Counted from the stretch's first letter, positions 38,090 through 48,389 are shown. The stretch: DNA of 64,000 nucleotides from Deltaproteobacteria bacterium (GCA_021831785.1 JAKBMB010000016.1:1-64000); one strand, 5' to 3'. Numbers and translations: made by a program. Notes: generated from the letters alone by a model not told the origin.

Positions 38090-38376
38090 GCGCTGGCATC
38101 TCCCTGTGCGCAAAGTCGTAATCGTAGGTAACCTTGCTTAGTGCCCTCGTCGCGGACCCCCTGATGCGCTCGCGCCGGCCGCCACGGACGCCCCAGGCTG
38201 CCGCACGGCGATGTTCGCGGCGGGCACTGACCGGCAGGGTCGAGGTTGAATCGGCATCGAACCGGCCCTTGCTTAAGGTTGACAACATATAGGCAAACCT
38301 CACTCGGCTCGTCGATCGGCGCGACGAGTTCGCTCTATGAACTTAACACGGCTTACGCCCATGCAAAACGTCCAGG

Positions 38377-38643
38377 CTATTCTTCGCCGAAGCGATTTTC
38401 GAACAATGCCCGCACTGCCGCGAGCGCCTGGCGGGCGTCCGGTCCCTCGGCGCGAACCCTAAGCTTCGCGCCTTTGGCAGCGCCCAACATGAGCAGGCTG
38501 GTTACGCTGCGGGCGTTCGCATGGTGACGCCCCTTGAGCAACGTGACCTTAGCGTCAAACGACCGCGTGCTCTCCGCGATGGTGGAAGCGGCGCGCAAGT
38601 GCAGCCCAAGCCCGTTTTTAACCTCCACCAGAGCCTCCACCAT
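38377..38643 (-). CDS. HPr-family phosphocarrier protein
   Basis: 88 aa from ATG 38643. His15 in NGLGLHLRAAS is the phosphorylated active-site residue and Ser46 in ANARSVTSLLM is the regulatory serine; both sit at the canonical numbers. This start is preferred because it gives the normal family length and numbering. It could serve a phosphotransferase or a regulatory Npr-like system. No enzyme I, EII or HPr kinase is in the window. It lies upstream of metK on the same strand with a 290-bp gap. Confidence 0.88.
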   Translation of the reverse strand: MVEALVEVKNGLGLHLRAASTIAESTRSFDAKVTLLKGRHHANARSVTSLLMLGAAKGAKLRVRAEGPDARQALAAVRALFENRFGEE

Positions 38644-39403
38644 AGCGATTTCACCATATCCGCAACCGCATCGCCACAAAGATCGCTCATTTCGGCCGGC
38701 TCGTGCGCGCAAAAACAAGCTCGCAACAGCATGAGCTCTATCGACGGCTACCGCTATTACTGCTCAAACGCGCTCGGCGCCGGATCGATGCAGCAACCAC
38801 GTCGGCCGTCAGGCAGCATGCAGCAGGGTGACAGCGTCCGAGGGTTCAAAGCGCTAATCGCATTTCATGGGCCGTTGGGCATCGTTACGCCGCCGGAGAT
38901 GTCCGGCCGGGCGCCGGCGGCGCCACCAAGCGCTCCGCTATTCCGCTTTTCGGTTAGCCGTCTGACGCTTTGCGCTATCGATCCCGAGATTGCGTCGATT
39001 AATCAGCCGTAAAACGTTTAAGCAGGGAGCGTTTTATGGGTGGCATGCGCATTGCCTTATAGAATCGAGCGCCCGAGCAAGGGTGCTATAGTCGGGCGGA
39101 GTGTTCTCGCGTCTCGTGCGTAGTCTTGGTTGGATTTTTAGTCTTGGCGGTACACTGCACCGATGACGAAACGAGCCAAAAGATTTTGAGGCGCAAACGA
39201 GCGACCAAACAATGGCGTCGCTCAGGCATCCTCGAAAACGCCGAAGCAGTGATTATTTTTTTCCAGCGAAAGGTGCGCCCGGAGTGAAAGAATCGAGAAC
39301 GTGAGCCCAGCGCCGGCACTTCTGACCAGCAGCCCGCCGGCCCAAGACCTGGAAGGCCGCTGTAGTAATCGACCACGGGCGCTTAACCGGGGGTGGCAGT
39401 GAA
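38644..39403. other. Divergent intergenic region
   Basis: About 760 bp between the HPr and glycosyltransferase genes. No gene, terminator or repeat was recognised. It is locally AT-rich around 39240-39270. Confidence 0.4.
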
Positions 39404-40579
39404 ATGCGTGAAATTGGCAGTAATGACGCGGGCTTGTCGGATTCGGGCGGCGAGCGGTTGCGGATTGCCCAGTTAGCCCCGCTGCATGAGAGCGTTCCGC
39501 CCAAGCTGTACGGCGGGACCGAGCGCGTTGTGGCTTACTTAGCCGAAGAACTGGCCCGCCGCGGCCATCAGGTAACGCTCTTCGCCTCGGGTGATTCCAC
39601 GGCGAGCGTTCCGCTCAAGCCGATATGGCCGGTGAGCCTGCGCTTGGCCGGACTCAGCCGCTACGGCCATCAGTATCATCTGATGATGCTGAACGAAGTG
39701 TACCGGCACGCCGAAGACTTCGACCTAATTCATTCACATCTCGATTTCTGGAATTTCCCGCTGGCGCGCCTGGTTTCGACGCCCACGCTGGCAACGATGC
39801 ACGGGCGCCTGGACGACACTGATCTATTGCCGATCTGGCAAAGCTTCCACGATATTCCGATGGTCTCGATCAGCGATCATCAACGTCTGCCGCTGCCAGC
39901 GATGAACTGGATTCGCACGGTGTATCATGGCCTGCCCCGCAATCTGCTGCGGTACAGTTCGAAAGCAGGGAAGTACCTAGCCTATCTGGGCCGCATCTCG
40001 CCCGAAAAGGGGCCTGACGTTGCGATTGAGGTCGCGCGGAGAGCGGGAATACCGCTTAAAATCGCGGCCAAAGTGGACGAGAATGACCGCGAGTACTTCG
40101 AGACCAGGATAAAGCCTCTGCTGTCGTTGCCCGGCGTCGAATATGTCGGCGAAATCACCGAAAAGGAAAAGAGCGAGTTCCTCGGCAATGCCCTGGCGCT
40201 CTTGTTCCCGGTCGATTGGCCGGAGCCCTTCGGCCTGGCCATGATCGAGGCGCTCGCTTGCGGTACGCCGGTCATCGCGCGGCCTTGCGGCTCGGTGCCC
40301 GAGGTGATGCGCGACGGCGTGACGGGCTTGCTCGCCGCCGATATCGAGCATCTGGTTGCAGCCGTGGGGCGAGTGGGTCAAATCTCGCGCGAGACCTGCC
40401 GCGCCGACTTCGAGGCTCGCTTCACCGTCGAGATGATGGCCACGAACTACGAGCGCGCCTATCGACAGGTGTTGGCTAGAGTCCGCAGCCGCGCGCACCC
40501 TGGCCAGCCTCGCATCGAGCCTCAAGGTAACGGCCGTTCGCATCTGCGCGAAACCCACGCAGGCAGCGCAAGCCTCTAG
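39404..40579 (+). CDS. GT4-family glycosyltransferase
   Basis: Retaining GT-B glycosyltransferase of 391 aa. The N-terminal acceptor half has the glycine-rich loop KLYGGTERVVAYLAEELARR. The donor half begins near AYLGRISPEKGPDVAIEVA and has EITEKEKSEFLGNALALLFP and the nucleotide-sugar motif PEPFGLAMIEALACGTPVIA. No signal peptide or membrane segment; soluble or peripheral. It stands alone, so the product (glycan, trehalose-like sugar or glycogen precursor) cannot be told. Confidence 0.87.
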   Translation: MREIGSNDAGLSDSGGERLRIAQLAPLHESVPPKLYGGTERVVAYLAEELARRGHQVTLFASGDSTASVPLKPIWPVSLRLAGLSRYGHQYHLMMLNEVYRHAEDFDLIHSHLDFWNFPLARLVSTPTLATMHGRLDDTDLLPIWQSFHDIPMVSISDHQRLPLPAMNWIRTVYHGLPRNLLRYSSKAGKYLAYLGRISPEKGPDVAIEVARRAGIPLKIAAKVDENDREYFETRIKPLLSLPGVEYVGEITEKEKSEFLGNALALLFPVDWPEPFGLAMIEALACGTPVIARPCGSVPEVMRDGVTGLLAADIEHLVAAVGRVGQISRETCRADFEARFTVEMMATNYERAYRQVLARVRSRAHPGQPRIEPQGNGRSHLRETHAGSASL

Positions 40580-40721
40580 GGCGGTTCGAACCGGCTGCGA
40601 TTAGCGGGGTGCTCCGGCTAAGTGCCGGCGGCTGAGGCGAGCGCGGAATCTGCACGCACGGAATTGCGCACCGGTGTAAATAACGGCCACGTCGCTTCGC
40701 CGCCGCGTGCCGGTCGGGCTG

Positions 40722-41972
40722 TCACTGCGCGCTGCGGCTTTCAGCAGCCTTTGCCGCAAGCGCCGCGTCGGTCAGGCCATAGCCCTCGAGCAGCGACAAA
40801 GCGGCAAATCCCAGCGCCAACATCGCCATAGCAAAGACGATCGCCCCGGTGTAGCTGCCGGAGACGTCAATCAGAAGGCCGGCCACCGGCGGCCCGAGCA
40901 TCACGCCAATCCCGCCTCCGGTGTACAGCGTGCCAATCATCACGCCTAAGCCCTCGATACCAAAAAGCTGCGCGACCACCGCGGGCGAAAGCGCGACTAC
41001 GCCACCGTAGGCGCTGCCCATCGCCAGCGCGAACATCACCAGCCATCCGTAGCTGCGCGCGCTTAGCCACAAGCAAAAGCTCAGGCCGTAGACCAGGTAG
41101 CCTGCACGGTACAGTCGAATCGTCCCAAAGCGGTTGGCCAATGCGCCGAACGCGGAGCGGCCGACCACGCTGGCCATGCCGATGATGCCGGAGAGCGCGG
41201 CGCCAGCGGTCGCGCTGGCCCCATGCTCGGTGGCGTACGTCGGCAGAAACGTGAACGGGATGAACAGCGCACCGGCGTATGCGAGCCAGGACAGGTAAAG
41301 AATCGCGAATGCCGGCGTGCGGACAGCCCGCCCCACGTCGAGCTTCACGGTCGCCGCCGGGATGGGCGGGCGCTTCAAGACCGCCGCGCACGTCAACAGC
41401 GATATGACGGCGAAGCTGCCCAATCCCATCGCGGTTGCGCGCCAGCCCCATCGCTGGATCAACCACGCCGCAAGCGGCGCCACCGCCAGCGTGCCCACGC
41501 CGATGCCCGATACCGCCAGGCCGAGCGCGGCCGAGCGCCGGCGCCGAAACCATCCGCCGACCACCGCCACTGTCGGCACCCAGCCGCAGGCGACACCCAC
41601 GCCGATCCCGACGCCGTAGGTGAGGTAGCCGATCCACAGGCGATCGATAAATGCGGTCAGTATCATGCCGGCACCCATGATCAGCGCGCCTGCGCCGAGC
41701 ACCGGGCGGGGGCCAAATCGATCCGTCAGACGACCGGTCAACGCGCCGAGGAAAAAATAGCCCAGGACCGCGATCGAAAACATCGCCGAAACGGCCCCAT
41801 GACTAGCACGAAACTCGACCATCAGCGGCGTAAGAAAGGCGCCAAAACTGTAAAGCACGCCGAAAACGGTGAACATCGACCAGAACGCGCCGGCCACCAT
41901 AAGCCAGGCGCGAGACGAGTCGACTTCGTCGTTGGGGCGCGTCGTATCGATTTGAGCTTCAACGGCCGTCAT
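40722..41972 (-). CDS. MFS transporter, oxalate/formate-antiporter-like
   Basis: 416 aa with about twelve hydrophobic helices and a hydrophilic N-terminus of 20 residues. The loop between helices 2 and 3 reads GRLTDRFGPRPVLGAG, the MFS signature, and VPTVAVVGGWFRRRRSAALG is typical of the OFA/monocarboxylate branch. The substrate is probably a small organic acid, by family only. It is divergent from the MBL-fold gene. Confidence 0.82.
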   Translation of the reverse strand: MTAVEAQIDTTRPNDEVDSSRAWLMVAGAFWSMFTVFGVLYSFGAFLTPLMVEFRASHGAVSAMFSIAVLGYFFLGALTGRLTDRFGPRPVLGAGALIMGAGMILTAFIDRLWIGYLTYGVGIGVGVACGWVPTVAVVGGWFRRRRSAALGLAVSGIGVGTLAVAPLAAWLIQRWGWRATAMGLGSFAVISLLTCAAVLKRPPIPAATVKLDVGRAVRTPAFAILYLSWLAYAGALFIPFTFLPTYATEHGASATAGAALSGIIGMASVVGRSAFGALANRFGTIRLYRAGYLVYGLSFCLWLSARSYGWLVMFALAMGSAYGGVVALSPAVVAQLFGIEGLGVMIGTLYTGGGIGVMLGPPVAGLLIDVSGSYTGAIVFAMAMLALGFAALSLLEGYGLTDAALAAKAAESRSAQ

Positions 41973-42303
41973 CTATATTAAAGATCGCGTAAAAAGCTCG
42001 GGGCTTCACCGCTCACTGCCCAGAGATGCGGAAACTCGCCTTCGATCCTCCCGCGGAGCCTCGCTGTCGGCGAAATTATCGCAGGCTTGGGATTTGCGGA
42101 ACAGCCTTCTGGCCCCTTGCGCGCGAGGCGATGACCGCTGCCCTCCGTTTCGCCTCGGGCGCTGACGAACTGCCTGAATCCCGAACCGACCGGCAAAGCC
42201 CGCCGACAAAGCACTGCGCCGGAGCAGCCTATCGGCTGTAAGACGCGAACCTCTCGCGCCGCGGCACTGAAATAGACAAGACTAGGAAGCTGGATTTACG
42301 GCC
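41973..42303. other. Divergent intergenic region
   Basis: About 330 bp between the MFS and MBL-fold genes. An AT-rich stretch (TTTAATATAG on the minus strand) abuts the MFS start, but is too close to the ATG to call as a promoter. Nothing else was seen. Confidence 0.35.
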
Positions 42304-43347
42304 ATGCCTTCTTATTTGCGGCTCCTGCTGCCGGCGGCGCTTTTGGCGGCCGGTCTGGCAAGCAGCCTGAGCGATGCGCAGCAGGCGCCGCGACCAGGAA
42401 ATGCGCAGGCAATGACACAGGCGGCGATGCGGCGCGACAAGGGCGAAATAATTGGAGCTGACGCAGCGCGCCGTCCGGCCCGCGGCCCGCAGATCGATCC
42501 TTTAATCTGGCCCAACGATTCGCTAACCGTCGCGAACCTGGGCCATTCGACTCTGCTGATGAACTTCTTCGGCGCCCGCGTCATCGCCGACCCGGTATTG
42601 CTCGACAAGATCGGCATCGCCTTCGGGCGCTGGCTTACCCTTGGCCCCAGGCGCCTGACACCCGTGCCGCTTGAGCCAAGCCGGCTCGGGCCGCTGAACG
42701 CGATCTTGATCACGCACGCGCACATGGACCATCTCGACTTGCCTTCGCTTGGATGGCTGCCCAAGAGCGCGGTGGTCATCGCGTGCAGCGGTTGCGCCGA
42801 TCTAATAAGGCCGCTCGGGTTTGCCGACGTGCGTGAGCTTAAGTGGGGCGAAAGCACGGAGGTCGACGGCCTGAGAATCACCGCCTTTGGCGCGCGCCAC
42901 TGGGGACGGCGGCTGCCGTGGGAAAAAGACCGAGGCTTTGACAGCTACCTCCTGGATAAAAATGACACGCGCATGCTGCTTGCCTGCGACAGCGCGTACA
43001 CGCCCATGTTCCGCGAGTTGGCGCCGCTTAAGCTCGCGCTCGCCGCCTTTTCGGTCGGCGCCTACGACCCCTGGATCGCTCATCACGCCAACCCGGAGCA
43101 AGCATGGAAAATGTTCAGGGACAGCGGCGCCGAATATCTATTGCCGATTCATTGGGGCACTTTCCGGCTCTCCAAGGAGCCGCTCAATGAGCCCCTAAGG
43201 CGGTTGGCCGATGTTGCCGGCGCCGAACAATGGCGCATCGTCGCCGCCGAGATCGGCGAGCCCTGGCGCTTGCCCGATTCTCGGCCGGCCGGGTCTGCGC
43301 GGCGCGACCCGCACGCCGCCGCGCGGTCACCGGCGGCGGACGATTGA
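42304..43347 (+). CDS. MBL-fold metallo-hydrolase (UlaG/NAPE-PLD-like), exported
   Basis: 347 aa with a Sec-type signal (hydrophobic LRLLLPAALLAAGLASSLSD). The metal site HxHxDH is THAHMDHLD, with His138, His140, Asp142 and His143. Earlier NLGHSTLLMNFFGARVIADP and later ARHWGRRLPWEKDRG, LACDSAYTPMF and LPIHWGTFRLS match the NAPE-PLD/UlaG-like branch. It is probably a lipid or small-ester hydrolase in the periplasm; the substrate is unknown. The C-terminal 30 residues are disordered. Confidence 0.82.
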   Translation: MPSYLRLLLPAALLAAGLASSLSDAQQAPRPGNAQAMTQAAMRRDKGEIIGADAARRPARGPQIDPLIWPNDSLTVANLGHSTLLMNFFGARVIADPVLLDKIGIAFGRWLTLGPRRLTPVPLEPSRLGPLNAILITHAHMDHLDLPSLGWLPKSAVVIACSGCADLIRPLGFADVRELKWGESTEVDGLRITAFGARHWGRRLPWEKDRGFDSYLLDKNDTRMLLACDSAYTPMFRELAPLKLALAAFSVGAYDPWIAHHANPEQAWKMFRDSGAEYLLPIHWGTFRLSKEPLNEPLRRLADVAGAEQWRIVAAEIGEPWRLPDSRPAGSARRDPHAAARSPAADD

Positions 43348-43362
43348 GCCACGCGAAAAAAA

Positions 43363-45600
43363 TCACTCGCCCGCGTGGTGGGCGGTATCGTAGGCAAACC
43401 AGGGCGGAGGCCCGGCTTCGATTGTTATCTTGCCCGGGTCGCCGCCGATGACGTCGAATTTAGTTTTTCCCGCCGCGCGCGAAAACTTGAGCGAGAGGCG
43501 GCTGTCCCCGACCTGCAAATCGGTCAAGCTAAGCTGATCGACGCCTTCCGGCAGCGTCGGGTCGACGTATAACTTGCCGCGCGGCGCGTCGGGATGTACC
43601 CCCAGCATCGTGCGCACCAGATGGAACACGCAGCCCGACGCCCACGCCTGGGGTGTGTTGGCTTGCAGGTATTGGACCGGGCACGACTCGCTGTCCCTGG
43701 GAAAACCCGCGAACAGCTCCGGCAGCCGAAAGTGTTCGAACATCGAGGCGGCGTCGAAGATCGCGCCGACGACCCGGTTCGCCGCCTGGCGATAGCCGTA
43801 GGCCGCTAGCCCGGCGGCGATGAGGCCGTTGTCGTGAGGCCATACCGAGCCGCGTTGATACTCCAGCGGATTGTAGGCCGGGTGGCCGGCGGAAAGGGTC
43901 CTGATTCCCCATCCACTCCACATGTCCTCCTTGAACAGGCGCTCTACCGTGGCGCGGACCCGGCGCGGTTCGACGATGCCCGACCATAGGCACTGGCCCG
44001 GATTCGAGGTCACGCTGGCTACGGGACGCTTGTCGCCGTCAAGGCAGTAGGCGATATATCCCTCCTGGTCGAGCCAGAAGGCCTGATCGAAGCGCCGGCG
44101 CAGCCGCTCGGCTTGTCGCCGAAGCCTATCCGCAAGCGCGCTCTCGCCGAGCGTCTCGAACGCCTGCGCCATCCTGAGTTTCGCGTCGTAGACGTAGCCC
44201 TGCAGCTCGCAGGTAGCGATCGGCAGTTTGACCGGGCTGCCGTCCGCATTAACCGACGCGTCGCTCGCGTCTTTCCATCCCTGGTTGTAGTAACCCTTGG
44301 GCGATCGCGTCTGGTATTCCTGGAAGCCGTCGCCGTCGCGGTCGCCGTAATGGTCAATCCATCTCAGGCAGGCCAGCGCCGTCTCGCGCAGGCGCTCCAG
44401 CACGCCCTTGTCGCCGGTCCAGCGGAACAGCTCCGAGAGCACGATCAGGTACAAAATCGTGGCGTCGGCGGTGCCGTAGTACGGCGTATGGGGAATCAGG
44501 CGGCGTGCGGCCAGCTCGCCGTAGCGAATCTCGTGCATGATTTTACCCGGCTCGGCGTCGCGATAGGGATCGTGCTCGCGCGCCTGCAATTCGGCGAGCT
44601 TGGTCAACGCGCCCAGAGCGAAAGGCGGCGAGATCAGCATGCACTGCAGCGAGACGATAAGGCTGTCGCGCCCGAAAAGCGTAGCGAACCAAGGCACGCC
44701 GGCCGCCGGCAACCAGAGTTCACCCACGGCGTCAAGCTCGTGCATCCGAAGCGACCAGATGTCTTCCACGGCTTGGCCGAAAATCGTTCTCAAGGCGTAG
44801 CCGGCGCCCGCAAGCTTGGTTGCCGAGCTGCGCCAATCGTCTTGTTCCTCGGCGCCGGCGCGGGCCAAGGCCTGGCGCGACTTTTGCGCCTCGAGCCGCG
44901 CCCCGCCGGCGGCGAAATCGTGATCGCATAGCGGCACATAAGCGTTGCGCGCCTCCCAGCATTCGCCCGGTCCCAGCGGCAATTCGAACAGAATCTGGCC
45001 GTTGGAAAAATGCGGCTCGGGACCATCCGTCCCCAAACGGTAGAGCAGCGCGCGCTTGAAATCTTCGCTGCGGTACAAAATCCTAAGCTCTCGCGCCTCG
45101 CCGTCCCAATACGAGTCGCGCGTGCCGCGGGAGAAAAAACGGCGGCTATGAACGTCGAAGAGGTCGGCGAAGTCGGAATCAATCACCACCCGCAGCCGCA
45201 GAGTAAGCCGGCGGCCCGAGTAGTTGCACAGCCGCAGTTGCTCATAAAGATAATCGCCCGCCTCGCGTTCGATCTGAAAGCTCAGCGCCTGGGGCGGGAT
45301 CGGCGCCTCATCCAAAGGGTGCAGTTCGGGATTGGTGAAGTAGAGGCGATGAGCATTGGCGCGCAGCGGTGTAGATTGGATGGGCAGCCATTTCTCGCCG
45401 TCGATCACGACCTTTAGATGCGAGATAAAACGCGAGTCGCGAAAGAAAAGCCCGGTCTCGGCGTTCGCTTCAATCTCTCCCGCGCTGTCCGTAACCAGCA
45501 CCAGTGAGCCGCGGTAAATCGTCAACCGCGGCGGCCCCACGCGAATTTCCGGCAGCGGTTTGCGGGGTGCCGTGAAATGCCTTTGGTTGTCTTCGCTCAT
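43363..45600 (-). CDS. Amylo-alpha-1,6-glucosidase-like glycogen debranching protein
   Basis: 745 aa. The N-terminal glycogen-debranching domain (about 20-230) begins RLTIYRGSLVLVTDSAGEIE and has GLFFRDSRFISHLKV. The C-terminal (alpha/alpha)6 glucosidase domain follows, with FATLFGRDSLIVSLQCMLI, LRWIDHYGDRDGDGFQEYQT and SVWPHDNGLIAAGLAAYGY. GAGGAG lies nine nt before the ATG. No signal peptide, so it acts in the cytoplasm. The glycosyltransferase at 39.4 kb may belong to the same carbohydrate metabolism, but this is only neighbourhood. Confidence 0.85.
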   Translation of the reverse strand: MSEDNQRHFTAPRKPLPEIRVGPPRLTIYRGSLVLVTDSAGEIEANAETGLFFRDSRFISHLKVVIDGEKWLPIQSTPLRANAHRLYFTNPELHPLDEAPIPPQALSFQIEREAGDYLYEQLRLCNYSGRRLTLRLRVVIDSDFADLFDVHSRRFFSRGTRDSYWDGEARELRILYRSEDFKRALLYRLGTDGPEPHFSNGQILFELPLGPGECWEARNAYVPLCDHDFAAGGARLEAQKSRQALARAGAEEQDDWRSSATKLAGAGYALRTIFGQAVEDIWSLRMHELDAVGELWLPAAGVPWFATLFGRDSLIVSLQCMLISPPFALGALTKLAELQAREHDPYRDAEPGKIMHEIRYGELAARRLIPHTPYYGTADATILYLIVLSELFRWTGDKGVLERLRETALACLRWIDHYGDRDGDGFQEYQTRSPKGYYNQGWKDASDASVNADGSPVKLPIATCELQGYVYDAKLRMAQAFETLGESALADRLRRQAERLRRRFDQAFWLDQEGYIAYCLDGDKRPVASVTSNPGQCLWSGIVEPRRVRATVERLFKEDMWSGWGIRTLSAGHPAYNPLEYQRGSVWPHDNGLIAAGLAAYGYRQAANRVVGAIFDAASMFEHFRLPELFAGFPRDSESCPVQYLQANTPQAWASGCVFHLVRTMLGVHPDAPRGKLYVDPTLPEGVDQLSLTDLQVGDSRLSLKFSRAAGKTKFDVIGGDPGKITIEAGPPPWFAYDTAHHAGE

Positions 45601-46172
45601 CGGATGACACTCCTCGGATGGTCTTTGCCTTGCGCCGAGTTGGCCTCCCGTTGTCGGCGCGCATCGGGCGCTCTATTTGCCGTCGGATCCTCCCCGGCGC
45701 TTTGGCCGCGCGCCCGCAGCCCCTGCGGGCCTGGCGTACTCGGTCCTGCGTTGCACCGGCCAGTCAAGCGTCCGCACGCTTGTCCTTGCGTGCGGCGCGG
45801 CGCCGGCGTAACGCCCCTGCACAGCGCAGCGGCCCGCGGCGGCCTGCCGGTCGCGCGCAACGCGAGTGCGAAATCTGGCCGACAGATAAACGAGCTTCCC
45901 AGGTAATTGGGGGGGCAAGCGGTAGGCGGCCTGGTGCCTGCATCCGAAACTAAAGATCATCGACGCGCGCAGTTGTCACGGTTATCGGCGATGCTTAGGG
46001 AGCTTAGGTTTGCCTTGGGCGGAGGGCGCGGCGGCGCGTTCGTCGGCGCGGCGCGGCTTCGGCAATTGTGGGCTGATTGCACATCGGGCTTGTCCAGTGA
46101 GCGGGGCGGCGCGACAAGGCCGTCAATTTTCCGGACGCGTACTAGCGCCCGGCGGGCGTGGGTCGGCGATGA
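45601..46172. other. Intergenic gap
   Basis: About 570 bp, very GC-rich in its first half. Open frames on both strands have no protein-like features, and no gene or repeat is claimed. Confidence 0.4.
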
Positions 46173-46637
46173 TCAAGAACCGGCTCGCGACGACGACCTG
46201 CGCTTGGACGACCTAGATTTGCTTTGCAGGATATGAAGGGCCTGGCGCGCCGAGTGGCGTATCAGCTCGTTTAATTGCTCGCCTTTGTCCTTAATCTCGC
46301 TGGTGCGCTGCTCGAGCTCGGTCTTCATCGCGCCGAGCATCGACCGCGCCTGATCGCGCAAGCGCCATGGGTCAGGATTGCCCAGCGCCCGTTTGAGGCT
46401 CGAACGTAGCTGGCGGCCTTTCTTGCTCAGCGCGTTGATCTCGGCAACGAATCTCTTGGGCGCCCGCGCAGTCTGTTCAAAGCTCGGGAACTTAATCCCC
46501 CTCTTTCGCGCCTCGCTTTCAATCCGCGCGCGAATTTCGGCGATCGTCGCCCGTAGCTGGCCGAGATCGTCACCAGTCGAAGCGGTCCGGGTCCGGGCAC
46601 GCGACGGGCCCTTTGCACTCGATCTTTTTGCCGCCAT
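46173..46637 (-). CDS. Small basic coiled-coil protein, unknown function
   Basis: 154 aa from the ATG with AAGGAG eleven nt upstream. The N-terminus (AAKRSSAKGPSRARTRT) and C-terminus (SKSRSSKRRSSSRAGS) are Lys/Arg/Ser-rich. The middle is helical with likely coiled coil (LGQLRATIAEIRARIESEA, then LRDQARSMLGAMKTELEQR). The composition suggests nucleic-acid or polyphosphate binding. I do not recognise a family. It is divergent from the APC permease. Confidence 0.6.
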   Translation of the reverse strand: MAAKRSSAKGPSRARTRTASTGDDLGQLRATIAEIRARIESEARKRGIKFPSFEQTARAPKRFVAEINALSKKGRQLRSSLKRALGNPDPWRLRDQARSMLGAMKTELEQRTSEIKDKGEQLNELIRHSARQALHILQSKSRSSKRRSSSRAGS

Positions 46638-46698
46638 AATTTTGACGCTCCTTAGACCAGAGCGGAAGCTAGAGCCAAGTTTATATTTTTTTTCGGGG

Positions 46699-48180
46699 AT
46701 GACCAATTTGAAAACATCGCGAAATCAGTGGCCGCTCGGTCCGGATACGGCTAGCAAAGCTGCACAGCCGTCTTCGCTGGAGCTTCGTCCACGTCTGTCG
46801 CTGTTCGATACCTCGATGGTGGTGGCGGGCTCCATGATCGGCTCGGGTATCTTCATCGTCTCGGCTGACATCGTGCGGCGGGTCCATTCGCCGGCCGCTT
46901 TGCTCGCGGTGTGGGTAGTAAGCGGGGTGATGACGGTGAGCGGTGCGCTGGCTTATGGCGAGCTGGCGGCGATGATGCCGCAGGCGGGCGGCCAGTATGT
47001 CTACTTGCGCCAAGCGTACGGCTCGCTATGTGCTTTTCTCTACGGATGGACGCTGTTTTTGGTGATTCAGACCGGCACGATCGCCGCCGTCTCGGTCGCC
47101 TTCGCGCGCTTTGCCGCGGTTTTCTGGCCCGGCCTGGGCGGGCGATTGCCGCTGCTTGTCGGATTTGGGGTTACGGGACAGCAGGCGCTCGCCGTCGCGG
47201 TCATCTTTGTGCTCACCGCCGCCAATCTGCGGGGCATAGACGTCGGGCGAGGTTTGCAGAACGCGTTCACCGCGGTCAAGCTGCTGTCGCTTGCGCTGAT
47301 TATCGGGGTCGGGCTGGTGGCGGCCAACCCGGCGGCGGTCGCGGCTAATTTCAGCGCCGGCGGTTTCTTCGGCGCCGGCGGCTTATCGTTCGATCTACTC
47401 ACCGGGTTCGGCGCAGCGATGGTGGGTGGACTTTTTTCCGCGGACGCCTGGGCCGCGGCAACCTTCGCCGCCGCCGAGCTGCACACACCTACGCGCGATT
47501 TGCCGCGCGCGCTGGTACGCGGCACGTTGACGGTCGTAGTACTTTACTTGCTCGCCAACGCGGCCTATCTGGCCGAACTGCCGGCTCATGGTGCCGCCGG
47601 CGGCCCGAGCCTGGCCGCGCGCGGTATCGCCTACGCCAGCGAAGACCGCGTCACCGCCGCGGCGATGGCGGTCGCGTGGGGCCCGACCGGCGCGGCGCTG
47701 GCCGCGCTGATCGTGATGGTCTCGACCTTCGGCTGCGCCAATGGCTTGATCCTGACCGGCGCGCGCGCGGTCTATGCGATGGCTAAGGACGGGCTCTTTC
47801 TCGCCCCCGCGGCGCGCCTCAACCGTGCCCACGTTCCCGGATGGGCGCTTTTGATGCAGGCGCTGTGGACCGCGCTGCTCGCCTTGTCGGGCGGGTACAG
47901 CGACCTGCTTGACTACGTTGTCTTCGCCGAGCTCATGTTTTACGTGCTGACCGTGGCCGCGGTCTTTGTCTTACGCGCGCGCGAACCCGACCGGCCGCGG
48001 TCCTACCGCGTGCCCGCGTATCCTTATTTACCGGCGTGTTATATCGCGGCTGCCGTGGTCTTGATGATCGACCTTTTGGTCATGAAGCCGCGCTACACTT
48101 GGGCCGGCCTGCTGATCGTGCTAAGCGGTTTGCCGGTCTATTGGTTCTGGTCGCGGCGCCGGTCAACGTCCCAAGCTTAG
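46699..48180 (+). CDS. APC-family amino acid permease
   Basis: 493 aa with about twelve membrane helices. SLFDTSMVVAGSMIGSGIFI in the first helix is the APC hallmark. GALAYGELAAMMPQAGGQYV and LRQAYGSLCAFLYGW match the LAT/serine-threonine exchanger branch. The frame is open far upstream, so the start rests on ATG 46699, which gives a normal 40-residue cytoplasmic tail; TTG 46708, with GGGGATGA in front, is an alternative. Confidence 0.85.
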   Translation: MTNLKTSRNQWPLGPDTASKAAQPSSLELRPRLSLFDTSMVVAGSMIGSGIFIVSADIVRRVHSPAALLAVWVVSGVMTVSGALAYGELAAMMPQAGGQYVYLRQAYGSLCAFLYGWTLFLVIQTGTIAAVSVAFARFAAVFWPGLGGRLPLLVGFGVTGQQALAVAVIFVLTAANLRGIDVGRGLQNAFTAVKLLSLALIIGVGLVAANPAAVAANFSAGGFFGAGGLSFDLLTGFGAAMVGGLFSADAWAAATFAAAELHTPTRDLPRALVRGTLTVVVLYLLANAAYLAELPAHGAAGGPSLAARGIAYASEDRVTAAAMAVAWGPTGAALAALIVMVSTFGCANGLILTGARAVYAMAKDGLFLAPAARLNRAHVPGWALLMQALWTALLALSGGYSDLLDYVVFAELMFYVLTVAAVFVLRAREPDRPRSYRVPAYPYLPACYIAAAVVLMIDLLVMKPRYTWAGLLIVLSGLPVYWFWSRRRSTSQA

Positions 48181-48190
48181 CCCGCCGAAT

Positions 48191-48209
48191 GTCCGCCGTA
48201 ACGGCGGAC
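48191..48209 (+). terminator. Hairpin behind the APC permease gene
   Basis: Perfect 8-bp stem, GTCCGCCG-TAA-CGGCGGAC, 10 nt after the stop. No T-run follows. It is directly followed by CCCTTCGACTGGGCTCAGGGC, which looks like a dispersed non-coding repeat. Confidence 0.5.
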
Positions 48210-48389
48210 GCGAGTTCCCTTCGACTGGGCTCAGGGCAGGCTCTTCGACACGGCTCGCTTCGCTCGCCGGCTCAGAGCCTGCGATCTTTTGGCGCATTGT
48301 CTCGCATGGTGGTGCGTGGCTCGGAGCAGTTCCGCCGCGCCGCCTGAAAGCATCTGCATGACAGCTCATTTATCGACAGTCTCGTTGCG

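Noticed and set aside
38090-38300. SAM or SAH riboswitch in the metK leader
   Set aside because: The leader has some pairing, but I could not match the conserved core of any SAM or SAH class.
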